Positions 54,814-63,592 of a stretch of 64,000 nucleotides of DNA are shown here, in pieces. The DNA is from Pseudodesulfovibrio cashew (GTDB lineage Bacteria; Desulfobacterota; Desulfovibrionia; Desulfovibrionales; Desulfovibrionaceae): assembly GCF_009762795.1 (NCBI RefSeq), contig NZ_CP046400.1:3679501-3743500 (forward strand). Reading direction: 5' to 3'. A program made the position numbers and the translations under genes. Within the stretch, counting starts at the first letter, position 1. Each line of letters starts with the position of its first letter. The notes under the pieces are model-generated. The model had not been told where the DNA came from. It saw nothing but the letters and a program-made list of their open reading frames with translations, and searched no databases.

Positions 54814-55347
54814 ATGGCGGACAAAACAGCGCTTGTCGTCGTCGACGTCCAGAACATCATGTTCGAGACGCCCGACGAGGTCCTGTTTGACGGAGAACGG
54901 GTCCTGGAGACCATCGGGGAGCTGATCGCCGCAGCCAGGCAGATGAAAGTGCCCGTGGTATATATCCAGCACACCACCGAGGGCATCGGCAGCCCGTTCG
55001 AAAAAGACTCCCACAATTGGCAGGTCCACCCCGCAATCGCGCCCGAACCGGGAGATGTCACGTCCCTCAAATACTCCTACGACGCATTCTTCAAAACCGG
55101 GCTGGACACCAGACTCAAGGGGCTCGGTGCGGAGAGGCTCGTCTTCTGCGGACTGCAAACCGAGGTCTGCGTGGACACCACGGTCAGAAGCGCACTGGCC
55201 CACGGCTACAAGAGCGTTCTGATCGGCGACGCGCACAGCTCCTACGACAATGGCGTGATCAAGGCCAAGGATATCGTGGCCCACCACAACACGGTGCTCG
55301 ATAAACGATTTTGCCAGGTAATGCCTTCGAAAGACTTCCTATTCTAA
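54814..55347 (+). CDS. Isochorismatase-like cysteine hydrolase
   Basis: 177 residues: ALVVVDVQNIMF with the catalytic Asp, SYDAFFKTGLD with the Lys region, and LVFCGLQTEVCVDTTVRSA with the nucleophilic Cys. The group includes nicotinamidases, ureidoacrylate and isochorismate hydrolases; the sequence does not fix the substrate. It follows the MoeA fusion by 25 bp with GAGAGGG as ribosome site, and a strong terminator follows it, so the two form one unit. Confidence 0.88.
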   Translation: MADKTALVVVDVQNIMFETPDEVLFDGERVLETIGELIAAARQMKVPVVYIQHTTEGIGSPFEKDSHNWQVHPAIAPEPGDVTSLKYSYDAFFKTGLDTRLKGLGAERLVFCGLQTEVCVDTTVRSALAHGYKSVLIGDAHSSYDNGVIKAKDIVAHHNTVLDKRFCQVMPSKDFLF

Positions 55348-55360
55348 ATACAGAAAGCAA

Positions 55361-55389
55361 AAAGACCGCCTTCCCGGCGGTCTTTTTTT
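55361..55389 (+). terminator. Terminator after the hydrolase gene
   Basis: AAGACCGCC 55362-55370 pairs with GGCGGTCTT 55376-55384 around TTCCC, followed by a T run. Confidence 0.93.
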
Positions 55390-55494
55390 CGCCCCGCCTG
55401 AAGATTCTAATACCTCATTTCAGAAAAATGGGTATGGTACTGCTACTGTCCGAAATCCCACCCATGAAGCATACATGAACAAGGAGTTGGACCC

Positions 55495-55941
55495 ATGCAG
55501 GAGATTACCCTGGACGACGAGTTGAAATTAGGCATCGCCTTCATCGACAACCACCACCAGAAGCTGGTGAACATCGCCAATGCCTTTATCCGGGCGGCGA
55601 GCAGAGGAAGCGGCGTAGTCCCGCTCTCCCGCCTCCTGGTCACCCTGCGCGAACACGCCGTTTCCCATTTCCACACGGAGGAACGGATGATGACCGCAGT
55701 GCGCTATGCCCGACGCTCCGTGCACGCCCTGGAAAACGAACGGTTCAAGAAGACCATGAAGCGGTTGCAGCATCATCTCGAAACCACGGGCGGGGCCACG
55801 GTCAAGGATTTGACCCTGCTCAAGAAGGTTCTGCTGGCGCACATCCGGGGCTCGAACAAGGGAATTTCAAACAGCATGCTGGCAACCGCCGCGCCTTCGG
55901 GGTGGCACGGCGTTTCCCGGCAACAAGGGGTCGCCCTGTAG
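55495..55941 (+). CDS. Bacteriohemerythrin-like protein with two altered iron ligands
   Basis: 148 residues with the four-helix hemerythrin pattern: IDNHHQKLVNIANAF (His21), HFHTEERMM (His58, Glu62), then His77 and His116. In active hemerythrins the last pairs are H-x3-H and H-x4-D; here HALEN gives Asn81 and HIRGSN gives Asn121. Two of the seven usual di-iron ligands are therefore missing, and oxygen binding is doubtful. It could bind a single metal or serve another role. A 20-residue tail follows the domain. AAGGAG precedes the ATG; the gene stands alone. Confidence 0.85.
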   Translation: MQEITLDDELKLGIAFIDNHHQKLVNIANAFIRAASRGSGVVPLSRLLVTLREHAVSHFHTEERMMTAVRYARRSVHALENERFKKTMKRLQHHLETTGGATVKDLTLLKKVLLAHIRGSNKGISNSMLATAAPSGWHGVSRQQGVAL

Positions 55942-55962
55942 CGGCCGCGGCAACGTGACGGT

Positions 55963-55992
55963 GCGGCGGACGGGGGAGACCCCGTCCGCCGC
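55963..55992. terminator. Hairpin between convergent genes
   Basis: GCGGCGGACGGGG 55963-55975 pairs with 55980-55992 around GAGA, between the hemerythrin (+) and PhzF (-) genes. No T-tract on either side. Confidence 0.6.
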
Positions 55993-56035
55993 CCGGAATG
56001 CGTCCCTCATGCCGCCTTCGCGGCAAAATATCGAA

Positions 56036-56980
56036 TCAGGAAACGGCTCGCGCCAAGATGTGTCCGGAGTCGTCCATCTGTAATTCCACGGTCATGGCCC
56101 CGGCCTCCACGGCGGTGCCGCCCACCTGGATGAGGACGGGCGCGCCGTCCTTCCTCTGGACCGTGACCTCTATGACGCCTTCCTTGCCCATGGCCACGCC
56201 CTGCCTGCCGAGATAGGCATGAAGCGGAACGTCCGGCAGCACGCCGTGCGAGGACAGGTACGCACCGCAAGGCCCGTTGCCGTTTCCGGTGACCGGGTCC
56301 TCGTCCACGCCAATGGCCGGGGCGAACATGCGCCCGCTGGTTAGACAAGGGTCCCCCTCACCGTTGAAGGCGAAAACGAAAAAGCCGTTGCAGCCTATCC
56401 TTTTGCTGACGCCGGCCAGGACATCCATGTTCGGTTCCAGAGCGTCGAGGGTCTCAACGGAGCGGATGGGCACCATGACCTTGGAATGCCCGGTGGAGGC
56501 CTCCGTCACGGGCAGCCCTTCCGCCAGATCACGCTCCGAAAGCCCCAGCGCGGACAGGATCAGCTCCCTGTCCTCTTCCCCGTAGGGTGGCGACAGAGAA
56601 ACCCGTCCCTGTGTCATGATGATCTTGCGGTTCTTCCCTTCCGTAACGATATCCACGGGCAATACGCCCGCTCCGGTCTTGACCGTGACGGTCCCGTTGT
56701 CGAGACCGATCCTGCGGCTCCTGACAAAATGGGAGGCAATGGTGGCGTGGCCGCAGATGGGCACTTCGGCGGCCGGGGTGAAATAGCGTACTTCCAGTTC
56801 ATACCCGGCCCCGTCCGGCGCAGGAATCATGAACGCAGTCTCCGAGACGCCGACCAGGGCGGCCACGGCCTGCATCTCCGGCTCGGTCAGGCCGGACGCG
56901 TCGAGCACCACCCCGGCGCGGTTGCCCTTGCCTGGCGTGGTGGTGAACGCGTCCACCAAGAGAACGGGAACCTGTTTCAT
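56036..56980 (-). CDS. PhzF-family isomerase/epimerase-like protein
   Basis: 314 residues with the PhzF fold signature: VDAFTTTPGKGNRAGVV at the N-terminus, EVRYFTPAAEVPICGHATIASH in the middle and DPVTGNGNGPCGAYLSSHGVLP in the second half. Family members catalyse proton shifts on diverse small acids, PhzF itself in phenazine synthesis. No phenazine genes are present, so only the family is assigned. A TPR-protein gene lies just upstream on the same strand (14-bp gap), so the two are probably coexpressed. Confidence 0.9.
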   Translation of the reverse strand: MKQVPVLLVDAFTTTPGKGNRAGVVLDASGLTEPEMQAVAALVGVSETAFMIPAPDGAGYELEVRYFTPAAEVPICGHATIASHFVRSRRIGLDNGTVTVKTGAGVLPVDIVTEGKNRKIIMTQGRVSLSPPYGEEDRELILSALGLSERDLAEGLPVTEASTGHSKVMVPIRSVETLDALEPNMDVLAGVSKRIGCNGFFVFAFNGEGDPCLTSGRMFAPAIGVDEDPVTGNGNGPCGAYLSSHGVLPDVPLHAYLGRQGVAMGKEGVIEVTVQRKDGAPVLIQVGGTAVEAGAMTVELQMDDSGHILARAVS

Positions 56981-56994
56981 GTCATGTCCTCCGA

Positions 56995-57522
56995 TCAGCC
57001 TACCCGGTTTCCGGAAGCCTCGATGGCGGCCTCCACGGCCCGCGCAATGTCCTCGGCGGGATCGGCCACGCCTTCTTCGATCATGCCGGTCTGAAGGTTG
57101 AGCTCACGTTGCACCTCCACGGCCAGGGGGTTGAAATACTGTTTCCAGAGAGCCAAGGCCTTTTCCGGCTTTTCCAGCCGGACCATGGTCAGCCCGAGAT
57201 AGAGGAGCGAGTCCTTATACTCGCGATCGATACGCAGGGCGCGCTCGAGCTCGAGCTTGGCCTGACGGTACTTGCCTTCCTTGTACAAACACACGCCGCA
57301 GCGGTAACGCACGTCCGCGTCGTTCTTGTCGCAGACGATGCACTCCTTGTATTTGAGCCGCGCGGCCTCCCACTCTCCTGCCACGTACAGGGCGTTGGCC
57401 TCCCTCGTGACGTCGATGGCTTCAGCCGTGGACGCTTCCGGTCCGTCGGACTTTTCGTTCTTGATCCGGCGCACCGCACCGAACAGAAAACTGCGCCGGG
57501 ATTTGTCGATCTTATCTGCCAT
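56995..57522 (-). CDS. Tetratricopeptide-repeat protein
   Basis: 175 residues from ATG 57522 with GGAGGAG upstream. Starts with a basic stretch (DKSRRSFLFGAVRRIKNEK), then TPR units (ANALYVAGEWEAARLKYKECI; YRCGVCLYKEGKYRQAKLELERAL; LLYLGLTMVRLEKPEKALALWKQYF). RRSFLFGA resembles a twin-arginine start but lacks the hydrophobic stretch needed for export. Probably a cytoplasmic adaptor; partner unknown. It is divergent from the AOR gene, 87 bp apart. Confidence 0.83.
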   Translation of the reverse strand: MADKIDKSRRSFLFGAVRRIKNEKSDGPEASTAEAIDVTREANALYVAGEWEAARLKYKECIVCDKNDADVRYRCGVCLYKEGKYRQAKLELERALRIDREYKDSLLYLGLTMVRLEKPEKALALWKQYFNPLAVEVQRELNLQTGMIEEGVADPAEDIARAVEAAIEASGNRVG

Positions 57523-57609
57523 GAAACTCCTCCGGTGGGTCAGAATACGCATTTCGCCACCGGGGTCAACTTGTTGCCTTTTCACGGTGTTCGTGGGATT
57601 CTTTCACCC

Positions 57610-59358
57610 ATGAGCGCCCCCCTGTACGGTTGGACCGGCAAGGTCCTGCACATCGACCTGACCACGCGTGAAGCGGTAGCCCAGTACCCTCCCCGCGCCC
57701 TGTATGAGACATGGCTCGGCGGCCGTGGCCTGGCCGGATATTTCCTTCGCCCCCACTGCACGCTGGAAGCCACGGACCCGGACCTGCCCATAGCCATTTT
57801 CGCCGGACCATTGGGCGGCACGGACGCCCCCACTTCCTGCCGGGCTTTCATGGTCTCCCGCTCTCCGCTCACCGGCGGCGTGCTCGACTGCGCTGTGGGC
57901 GGCAATCTCGCCGACCACCTCAAACGCGCGGGCTGGGACGGGCTGGTGATCACCGGCAGAAGCACCGCGCCCTGCGCCATCCTTATAGAGAATGAGGACG
58001 TCTCCATCGAGGACACCGACCTGTGGGGCGAAACCTGCGCCACGGTCTTCGACAGGATGGACGATGACCGGTCAACAGCGGCCATCGGTCCGGCGGCGGA
58101 GAACGGCGCGCCTATAGCCTCGGTGGTCGTAGACCGCCACCACGCCGCGTCACGGGGCGGAATGGGCTTGAACTGGGCCGCCAAAAATCTCAAATATCTC
58201 TCAGTCCGGGGCACGGGCGCGGTCCCCGTCCACGACGAACAGGCCCTGGCTGAAGCGCGGGAGGCCATCCTGCGCCTCACGGCGGCCTCCCCGGCCCTCC
58301 TGGGCCAGCACGGCTTCTCCAACCACGGCACGGCGGCCCTCTACGATCTGATCGACTCGCGCCGGATGATGCCTACGGACAACTTCCGCAAGACCCGGTT
58401 CGATGGAGCGGCAAGGCTCAACGCCGTCGCCTTCGAGCGAACCTTTGCCCCGCACGCCCATGGCTGCGCAGGATGCCACATCCGCTGCAAGCGGGTTGCG
58501 GCTGACGGGCGAACCATGCCGGAATATGAGGCCACGGCCCACTTCACGGCGCTCATCGGCAACTCCGACCCCGAGCTGGTCATGCAGGCCAACGACATCT
58601 GCGGTCGGTTCGGCCTGGACCCGGTATCCGCCGGGGCCACCCTGGCCTGCCGCCGGGAGATCACCGGGGAGGACTTCTCCCCTGCCTCCCTGCTCAAGGA
58701 GCTCTACGAAATGACCGAAGGAGGTTTCCTCGGCAACGGCTCCCTGGACTTCGCTGAGTCGTGCGAACAGGCCGAGCTCTCCATGTCGGTCAAGGGCCTG
58801 GAACTGCCCGCCTACGATCCGCGCGGGGCCTATGGCCTGGCCCTGGCCTACGCCGTGAACACGCGCGGCGGTTGCCACGGCCACGCCTATCCCCTGAGCC
58901 ACGAAATTTTCCGTAAGCCTGTGGCCACCGACCGTTTCTCCTTCAGCGGCAAGGCCAGAATCATCAAGCTGGCCGAAGACCAGATCGCGGCGGCCGACTC
59001 CCTGGGCGTCTGCCGGTTTACCCTGCTGGGGGCCGGACTGGAGGAATACGCCAAGGCCTTCGCCGCCGTCACCGGCACACCGCTTTCGGCCCAGGCCATG
59101 CTCGATACCGGCGAACGCATCAATTACCGCGACCGGATCATGAACGCAGCAAACGGCTTCGACGCCTGCGACGACGACCTGCCCCCGCGCTTCTTTAACG
59201 AGGAAGGCTCCTCCGGCGGCGGGGTGGCTATCCGCCCGCTGGACCGACAACAATTTCTGGAAGCCCGCGCCAACTACTACCGGGTGCGCGGCCTGGACGA
59301 AGAAGGCAGACCCACCGCCAAGACCACCCGACGGCTCGCCCTGGAGATGGAACCGTGA
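57610..59358 (+). CDS. Aldehyde ferredoxin oxidoreductase (tungsten enzyme family)
   Basis: 582 residues. The N-terminal domain reads GWTGKVLHIDLTTREA and WLGGRGLAGYFL; four cluster cysteines occur as CAGCHIRC (Cys286, 289, 293) and Cys468 (LGVCRF), matching the 4Fe-4S ligands of archaeal AOR. Tungsten-bispyranopterin contacts are expected in the NAVNTRGGCHGHA-like region. It oxidises aldehydes to acids, reducing ferredoxin. Its stop overlaps the aldolase gene by 4 bp (ATGA), so an aldehyde made by that aldolase is a plausible substrate. The ribosome site is weak. The MoeA fusion 3 kb upstream could supply cofactor. Confidence 0.9.
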   Translation: MSAPLYGWTGKVLHIDLTTREAVAQYPPRALYETWLGGRGLAGYFLRPHCTLEATDPDLPIAIFAGPLGGTDAPTSCRAFMVSRSPLTGGVLDCAVGGNLADHLKRAGWDGLVITGRSTAPCAILIENEDVSIEDTDLWGETCATVFDRMDDDRSTAAIGPAAENGAPIASVVVDRHHAASRGGMGLNWAAKNLKYLSVRGTGAVPVHDEQALAEAREAILRLTAASPALLGQHGFSNHGTAALYDLIDSRRMMPTDNFRKTRFDGAARLNAVAFERTFAPHAHGCAGCHIRCKRVAADGRTMPEYEATAHFTALIGNSDPELVMQANDICGRFGLDPVSAGATLACRREITGEDFSPASLLKELYEMTEGGFLGNGSLDFAESCEQAELSMSVKGLELPAYDPRGAYGLALAYAVNTRGGCHGHAYPLSHEIFRKPVATDRFSFSGKARIIKLAEDQIAAADSLGVCRFTLLGAGLEEYAKAFAAVTGTPLSAQAMLDTGERINYRDRIMNAANGFDACDDDLPPRFFNEEGSSGGGVAIRPLDRQQFLEARANYYRVRGLDEEGRPTAKTTRRLALEMEP

Positions 59359-60530
59359 AAACGCTCTGCGAAAAATACGCCCGCAAACTGACGGCCCAGG
59401 GACTCTGCGCCGAAGGCGAACCGCTGGTGGGAGGACTGGACGCGGACCTGGTCTGGAACCGCGAAGACCCGCGTGCCGAAGGACTGGCCAAGGTGTTCGA
59501 CGGTCTCTCCATCAACTCGCTGGTCTGCGCCCGCCCGGCAGAGCCCTACGCGACCCTCATCGATTACCTGGCAAAGACGCACCCCGGCGGCATCCGCCCC
59601 GAGGACACCGAGACGCGCACCTTCCTGCACGACATCCCGGTGGCTAGCGAACTGACAGCCGAGACGGTCGTGGCCGGGCTGAAGAAGCGAAAGGCCGTAA
59701 TCATCCCGGGGCAGGGCATAGTCTCCTCGGGCACGGTCAGCCCGGAGCAGGGCTTTGTCTTCTACTCGTCCACAGTCTTCGCCTGCTTCGTGCTCTTCTT
59801 TTCCGAATACCTGGCAGCGGCCCGGCGCGGAGATATCCCTCCAGCCTTGCAGGCGGCCTTTGAACGCGTGGCCGACAATCTGCCTACGCCGCGCACCGAT
59901 TTGCCCAATCTGGCCGAAGGCCCCCTGCCCGTCGAGGACGAGGTGCTCGCGGCCATGGCCGAGGCAGGCCGCGCCGTGGTCGATTACGGCCTGGTGGATT
60001 CCTTTTTCGGCAACATCTCCTACAGGTTGGGGGATACCATCCACGTCAGCCAGACCGGCAGCTCCCTGGACGAACTGGAGGGGTGCATCGACCCGTGCCC
60101 CCTGGACGGCTCGGCCACCAACGGCATGACCGCCTCGTCCGAGCTCTCGGCCCACGAGGACGTCTACAGCCGCTCCGACGCCCGCTGCATCCTGCACGGA
60201 CACCCCAAATTCGCGGTTATCCTGTCCATGGACTGCGACAAGGCGGACTGCGCCAACCGGGGGCGATGCCACGTTGCCTGCACCGAGTGCCGCACTGTAG
60301 AGGGCGTCCCCATCGTGCCCGGCGAGGTGGGCACCGGCCCAACCGGGCTGTGCAACACCCTGCCCCCGGCCCTGGCCGCATCCGGCGCGGCCATCGTTCA
60401 CGGGCACGGCGTGTTCACCCTGGGCGACACGGACTTCAATCAGGCCTTCCGCCGCCTGCTCGAAACCGAGACTCTCTGCAGGGAAGCCTACTTCCGCAAG
60501 CTCGCTCAGCTGGACGCCCGATCCAGGTGA
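59355..60530 (+). CDS. Class II aldolase/adducin-family protein with N-terminal extension
   Basis: 391 residues, nearly twice the normal length. The C-terminal half (from about 195) is a class II aldolase: GNISYRLGDTIHVSQTGSSLDEL, SSELSAHEDVY with the catalytic acid, ILHGHPKFAVI and IVHGHGVFTLG with the zinc histidines. A Cys-rich insert (CDKADCANRGRCHVACTEC) lies between the two histidine motifs and could bind metal. The N-terminal half has related features (KKRKAVIIPGQGIVSSG) and may be a decayed duplicate. It would cleave a sugar or deoxysugar phosphate to DHAP plus an aldehyde, coupling naturally to the upstream AOR. Confidence 0.83.
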   Translation: MKTLCEKYARKLTAQGLCAEGEPLVGGLDADLVWNREDPRAEGLAKVFDGLSINSLVCARPAEPYATLIDYLAKTHPGGIRPEDTETRTFLHDIPVASELTAETVVAGLKKRKAVIIPGQGIVSSGTVSPEQGFVFYSSTVFACFVLFFSEYLAAARRGDIPPALQAAFERVADNLPTPRTDLPNLAEGPLPVEDEVLAAMAEAGRAVVDYGLVDSFFGNISYRLGDTIHVSQTGSSLDELEGCIDPCPLDGSATNGMTASSELSAHEDVYSRSDARCILHGHPKFAVILSMDCDKADCANRGRCHVACTECRTVEGVPIVPGEVGTGPTGLCNTLPPALAASGAAIVHGHGVFTLGDTDFNQAFRRLLETETLCREAYFRKLAQLDARSR

Positions 60531-60558
60531 CGATTGTGCGTCAAACGGCATAATTCCA

Positions 60559-60586
60559 TTGACATATCCGCCAAGGCGGATATGTT
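60559..60586 (+). promoter_or_regulatory. Promoter with perfect ArsR-type operator
   Basis: TTGACA 60559-60564 and TATGTT 60581-60586 are spaced 16 bp. Between and across them lies ACATATCCGCC-AA-GGCGGATATGT (60562-60585), a perfect 11-2-11 inverted repeat that overlaps both elements. Binding by the ArsR protein encoded immediately after would block transcription. Confidence 0.85.
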
Positions 60587-60592
60587 CAACAC

Positions 60593-60952
60593 ATGGAAAC
60601 ACTTGCCACCGCACTCAAGGGACTGACCGAGCCCATCCGGCTGCGCATTCTCAACCTGCTCCGAAACAGGGAGCTCTGCGTCTGCGATCTGATGGAAGTG
60701 CTGGAAATCCCGCAATCGACTATTTCCCGCCATCTGTCCTACCTCAGGAAGGCCGGATGGATCGAATCCCGCAAGGGAGGAAAGTGGACCTATCACCGGC
60801 GCTCGGAAAAGCCCACGCCGCTGCTCGTCTCCGTCTTTGCCGCCCTGGACACCGCCTTTGCCCAGAAGCCCATCGCCCAGGAGGACAACGAGCGCCTCGC
60901 CCGATGGCTGGAGACAAAGGACGAACACCACTGCAACGATACGCAGGAATAA
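60593..60952 (+). CDS. arsR: ArsR-family arsenic-responsive repressor
   Basis: 119 residues: winged helix with [31 protein letters not shown], containing the ELCVCDL arsenic-sensing cysteine pair, and [16 protein letters not shown] as recognition helix. The ATG lies only seven bases after the -10 element and no Shine-Dalgarno fits between, so the message is probably leaderless. It controls itself and the arsenite permease encoded 10 bp later. Confidence 0.95.
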   Translation: METLATALKGLTEPIRLRILNLLRNRELCVCDLMEVLEIPQSTISRHLSYLRKAGWIESRKGGKWTYHRRSEKPTPLLVSVFAALDTAFAQKPIAQEDNERLARWLETKDEHHCNDTQE

Positions 60953-60962
60953 GGACACCGCC

Positions 60963-62054
60963 ATGCCCGCCGCGCCCAAACGCCTCTCGTTCCTCGACCG
61001 TTTTCTGACTCTCTGGATTTTCCTGGCCATGTTCATCGGCGTCATGGCCGGTTACCTCTACCCGGGCGTCAAGGACGTCATCAACTCGTTCCAGGTGGGG
61101 ACCACCAACATCCCCATCGCCGTGGGGCTGATCCTGATGATGTATCCGCCCCTGGCCAAGGTCCGCTACGAGGAGCTGCACCGAGTCTTTCGTGACGTCC
61201 GCGTCCTGACTCTCTCCCTGGTCCAGAACTGGATCATCGGCCCGGTGCTCATGTTCGGCCTGGCCGTGACCCTGCTCTCCGGGCAGCATGAGTACATGGT
61301 CGGCCTGATCCTCATCGGCCTGGCCCGGTGCATCGCCATGGTCATCGTCTGGAACGACCTGGCCGACGGCGACACCGAGTACTGCGCAGGCCTGGTGGCC
61401 TTCAACTCCCTCTTCCAGGTGCTCTTCTTCTCGGTCTATGCCTACATCTTCATAACGGTCCTGCCCGGCGTGTTCGGGCTCACCGGCGTGGAGGTGGACG
61501 TGTCCATGGGGCAGATCGCCGAGTCAGTCTTCATTTATCTGGGAATCCCGTTCCTGGCGGGCATGTTCTCCCGCTTCCTGGGCCTCAAGCTCAAGGGCCG
61601 GGAGTGGTACGAGGAGAAGTTCATCCCGGCCATCAGCCCGCTGACCCTGGTCTTCCTGCTCTTCACCATCCTGGTCATGTTCTCCCTCAAGGGCGAATAC
61701 ATCGTGGAGCTGCCCCTGGACGTGCTGCGCATCGCCGTCCCGCTCTGCATCTACTTCCTGGTCATGTTCCTGGTCTCGTTCTATCTCTCGGCCAAGGTCG
61801 GGGCCACCTACGAGCAGGCGACGACTCTCTCGTTCACGGCGGCCTCCAACAACTTCGAGCTTGCCATCGCCGTGGCCATCGCGGTCTTCGGCATCGACTC
61901 GGGTGTGGCCTTCGCCGCGGTCATCGGCCCCCTGGTGGAAGTCCCGGTGCTTATCGCCCTTGTCAACGTGGCGCTCCGCTTCCGCCAGCGCTACTTCCCC
62001 TACGTGCTCAACACGCCCACCGGCGTCTGCCACGTTACCTGCAAGCCGGAGTAG
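60963..62054 (+). CDS. acr3: Arsenite efflux permease ACR3
   Basis: 363 residues with ten membrane helices of the ACR3 type: [42 protein letters not shown] (with the essential Cys and the W-N motif) and [20 protein letters not shown]. It expels As(III), driven by the membrane potential. It is cotranscribed with arsR and pairs functionally with the arsenate reductase at 35855. The start ATG 60963 follows AAGGA. Confidence 0.96.
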   Translation: MPAAPKRLSFLDRFLTLWIFLAMFIGVMAGYLYPGVKDVINSFQVGTTNIPIAVGLILMMYPPLAKVRYEELHRVFRDVRVLTLSLVQNWIIGPVLMFGLAVTLLSGQHEYMVGLILIGLARCIAMVIVWNDLADGDTEYCAGLVAFNSLFQVLFFSVYAYIFITVLPGVFGLTGVEVDVSMGQIAESVFIYLGIPFLAGMFSRFLGLKLKGREWYEEKFIPAISPLTLVFLLFTILVMFSLKGEYIVELPLDVLRIAVPLCIYFLVMFLVSFYLSAKVGATYEQATTLSFTAASNNFELAIAVAIAVFGIDSGVAFAAVIGPLVEVPVLIALVNVALRFRQRYFPYVLNTPTGVCHVTCKPE

Positions 62055-62100
62055 ACGCCGGAGTGGACGAAGCAAGGGGGGTCGGGTAGATTCCCCCACC

Positions 62101-62991
62101 ATGAACAACGAAACAACACAGAGGGCGGGCCTTGCGCCCGTCCTCTGGTATCTCGCACTCACCTTTGCGGCCACCTTCGCCCTGGAGGGCTGGCTCATCC
62201 TGCGCGGCGTGCGCTTTGACGGCGACGTCCTGGGCGCAGGACAGTCCCTGTGGCTCATGGCGGTCATGTGGATTCCGGGGCTGTCCGCGCTAGTGGTGAC
62301 CCGCTTCGTAGAGGGCTCCCCCCTGAAGGCCGGGTTGTCGCTGCGCATTGGCCCCCTCGCCCCCTATCTGCTCACCGTCGTCCTCACACCGCTGGCTTTC
62401 GCCGCCATGTACGGCCTCACCTGGGCGCTCGGGCTGAGCTCGCCCGACCCGTCCCTGACCGTCCTGGCGGCACACACCGGCGGAGAAGAAATCCTCACCC
62501 CGGACATCGTGTTCAAGCTCCTGCTCCCCATGTCGATCTTTCTGGGACCGCTGATCAACTTCATCTTCGGACTGGGCGAGGAAATCGGATGGAGGGGCTT
62601 CCTGCTGCCCCGGCTCATGGTCCTGGGCAAGGTTCGGGCCCACTTGCTCCTGGGCGTGATCTGGGGATTGTGGCACGCCCCGCTCATCTGGGCCGGGTTC
62701 AACTACCCGGGGTACCCGGTGGCGGGCATGGCCATGATGTGCGTGCTCTGCCTGGCCTTCGGCCTGTTCATCAACGAGATGACCCTGCGCTACGACTCCG
62801 CCCTGCTGGCCGGCTTCATCCACGCAGCGGTCAACGCACAGGGTTTCGGCATCTGGCCGTGGCTCTTTCCCGGCACCGACCCGATACTGGGCGGCGGCGC
62901 GGGCCTGACCGCCGTTCTGGTCTGGATCCTGATCGGCGGCGCAGCCATGATGCTCTTTTCCCGGCGTAGAAAACGCGGGGAAACGGCCTAG
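62101..62991 (+). CDS. CPBP-family intramembrane metalloprotease
   Basis: 296 residues with about eight membrane helices. Motif 1 GLGEEIGWRGFLLPRL (EExxxR) near residue 158 and motif 2 HAPLIWAGF near 195, followed by a later His (FIHAAVNAQG), form the catalytic site of CAAX/Abi-type proteases. Bacterial members often serve self-immunity or membrane protein quality control; nothing here decides which. It lies 46 bp after acr3 on the same strand but is probably unrelated to arsenic. Confidence 0.9.
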   Translation: MNNETTQRAGLAPVLWYLALTFAATFALEGWLILRGVRFDGDVLGAGQSLWLMAVMWIPGLSALVVTRFVEGSPLKAGLSLRIGPLAPYLLTVVLTPLAFAAMYGLTWALGLSSPDPSLTVLAAHTGGEEILTPDIVFKLLLPMSIFLGPLINFIFGLGEEIGWRGFLLPRLMVLGKVRAHLLLGVIWGLWHAPLIWAGFNYPGYPVAGMAMMCVLCLAFGLFINEMTLRYDSALLAGFIHAAVNAQGFGIWPWLFPGTDPILGGGAGLTAVLVWILIGGAAMMLFSRRRKRGETA

Positions 62992-63042
62992 AAAAGGCTG
63001 GCCCCTGCCCCGTTCTCACCAGCGAAACGCACCAAAAAAGAA

Positions 63043-63064
63043 AAACCCCCGCGAGCGGGGGTTT
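63043..63064 (-). terminator. Terminator hairpin, mainly for the minus strand
   Basis: AAACCCCCGC 63043-63052 pairs with GCGGGGGTTT 63055-63064. On the minus strand the stem runs into TTTTTCTTTTTT, so it ends transcription from the rubredoxin side; on the plus strand it may also serve the CPBP gene. Confidence 0.8.
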
Positions 63065-63277
63065 GTCATGAAGTTCTTGAATGGTTGCCAAATGCCGTCG
63101 CTCTTGCCAGAGTTCAGGGTTGGTCTTTTTGTTTCCTTAAAACGCTGCCGATTCCACAATTCTTGAAGTTGATCCAAGGTTGACTCGAAACAGCCTTTAC
63201 CGGTTGATTCAAACATACGCTCCCGGCAGAACATTGCAAGCATTTTCTTAAGAAATGCGTCAATTTTTCATGCCGCG
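63065..63277. other. AT-richer intergenic stretch with no supported gene
   Basis: A minus-strand frame covers part of it (to 63243) but has no ribosome site, reads through the terminator hairpin and resembles nothing I know. Base composition differs from the flanks, so it could be a remnant of transferred DNA or simply a long rubredoxin 3' tail. Confidence 0.45.
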
Positions 63278-63433
63278 TCAGACCTTCTCGAAATATTCCT
63301 TTTCCGCACCACACTGGGGACAGACCCAGTCGTCGGGCAGGTCCTCGAAGGCGGTGCCGATGGGGATATTGTTTTCCGGGTCCCCTTCAGCCGGATCGTA
63401 AACGTAGCCGCACGGGCATTCCCACTTTTCCAT
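63278..63433 (-). CDS. Rubredoxin
   Basis: 51 residues from ATG 63433 with GGAGGAAAA ahead. [18 protein letters not shown] and [18 protein letters not shown] give the expected fold, but the first iron motif is C-x-C-G (CPCGYVYD) rather than the usual C-x2-C-G, a one-residue shortening; the second is the normal C-x2-C-G. Desulforedoxin-like or Rd2-type rubredoxins show similar loop changes. It is a small soluble iron electron carrier, typically linked to oxygen or superoxide detoxification in sulfate reducers. Confidence 0.92.
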   Translation of the reverse strand: MEKWECPCGYVYDPAEGDPENNIPIGTAFEDLPDDWVCPQCGAEKEYFEKV

Positions 63434-63592
63434 ACTGTTTTCCTCCGTCAAATGGCGATTGAGTGTTTGCCTGTATCTTATCAGAAGTGGTATGGGTTTC
63501 AAGCGCAAAGCCATCGGCACGGCCCCGATTTCCAAAGAAATGAACGAGCCGAACGCCGAATGACGCAGTTAATCAGTCAAGGGAGCAGAGGC

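Noticed and set aside
63016-63243. Minus-strand ORF of 75 codons downstream of rubredoxin
   Set aside because: No ribosome site, it runs through a terminator hairpin, and the product is unlike any protein I know.
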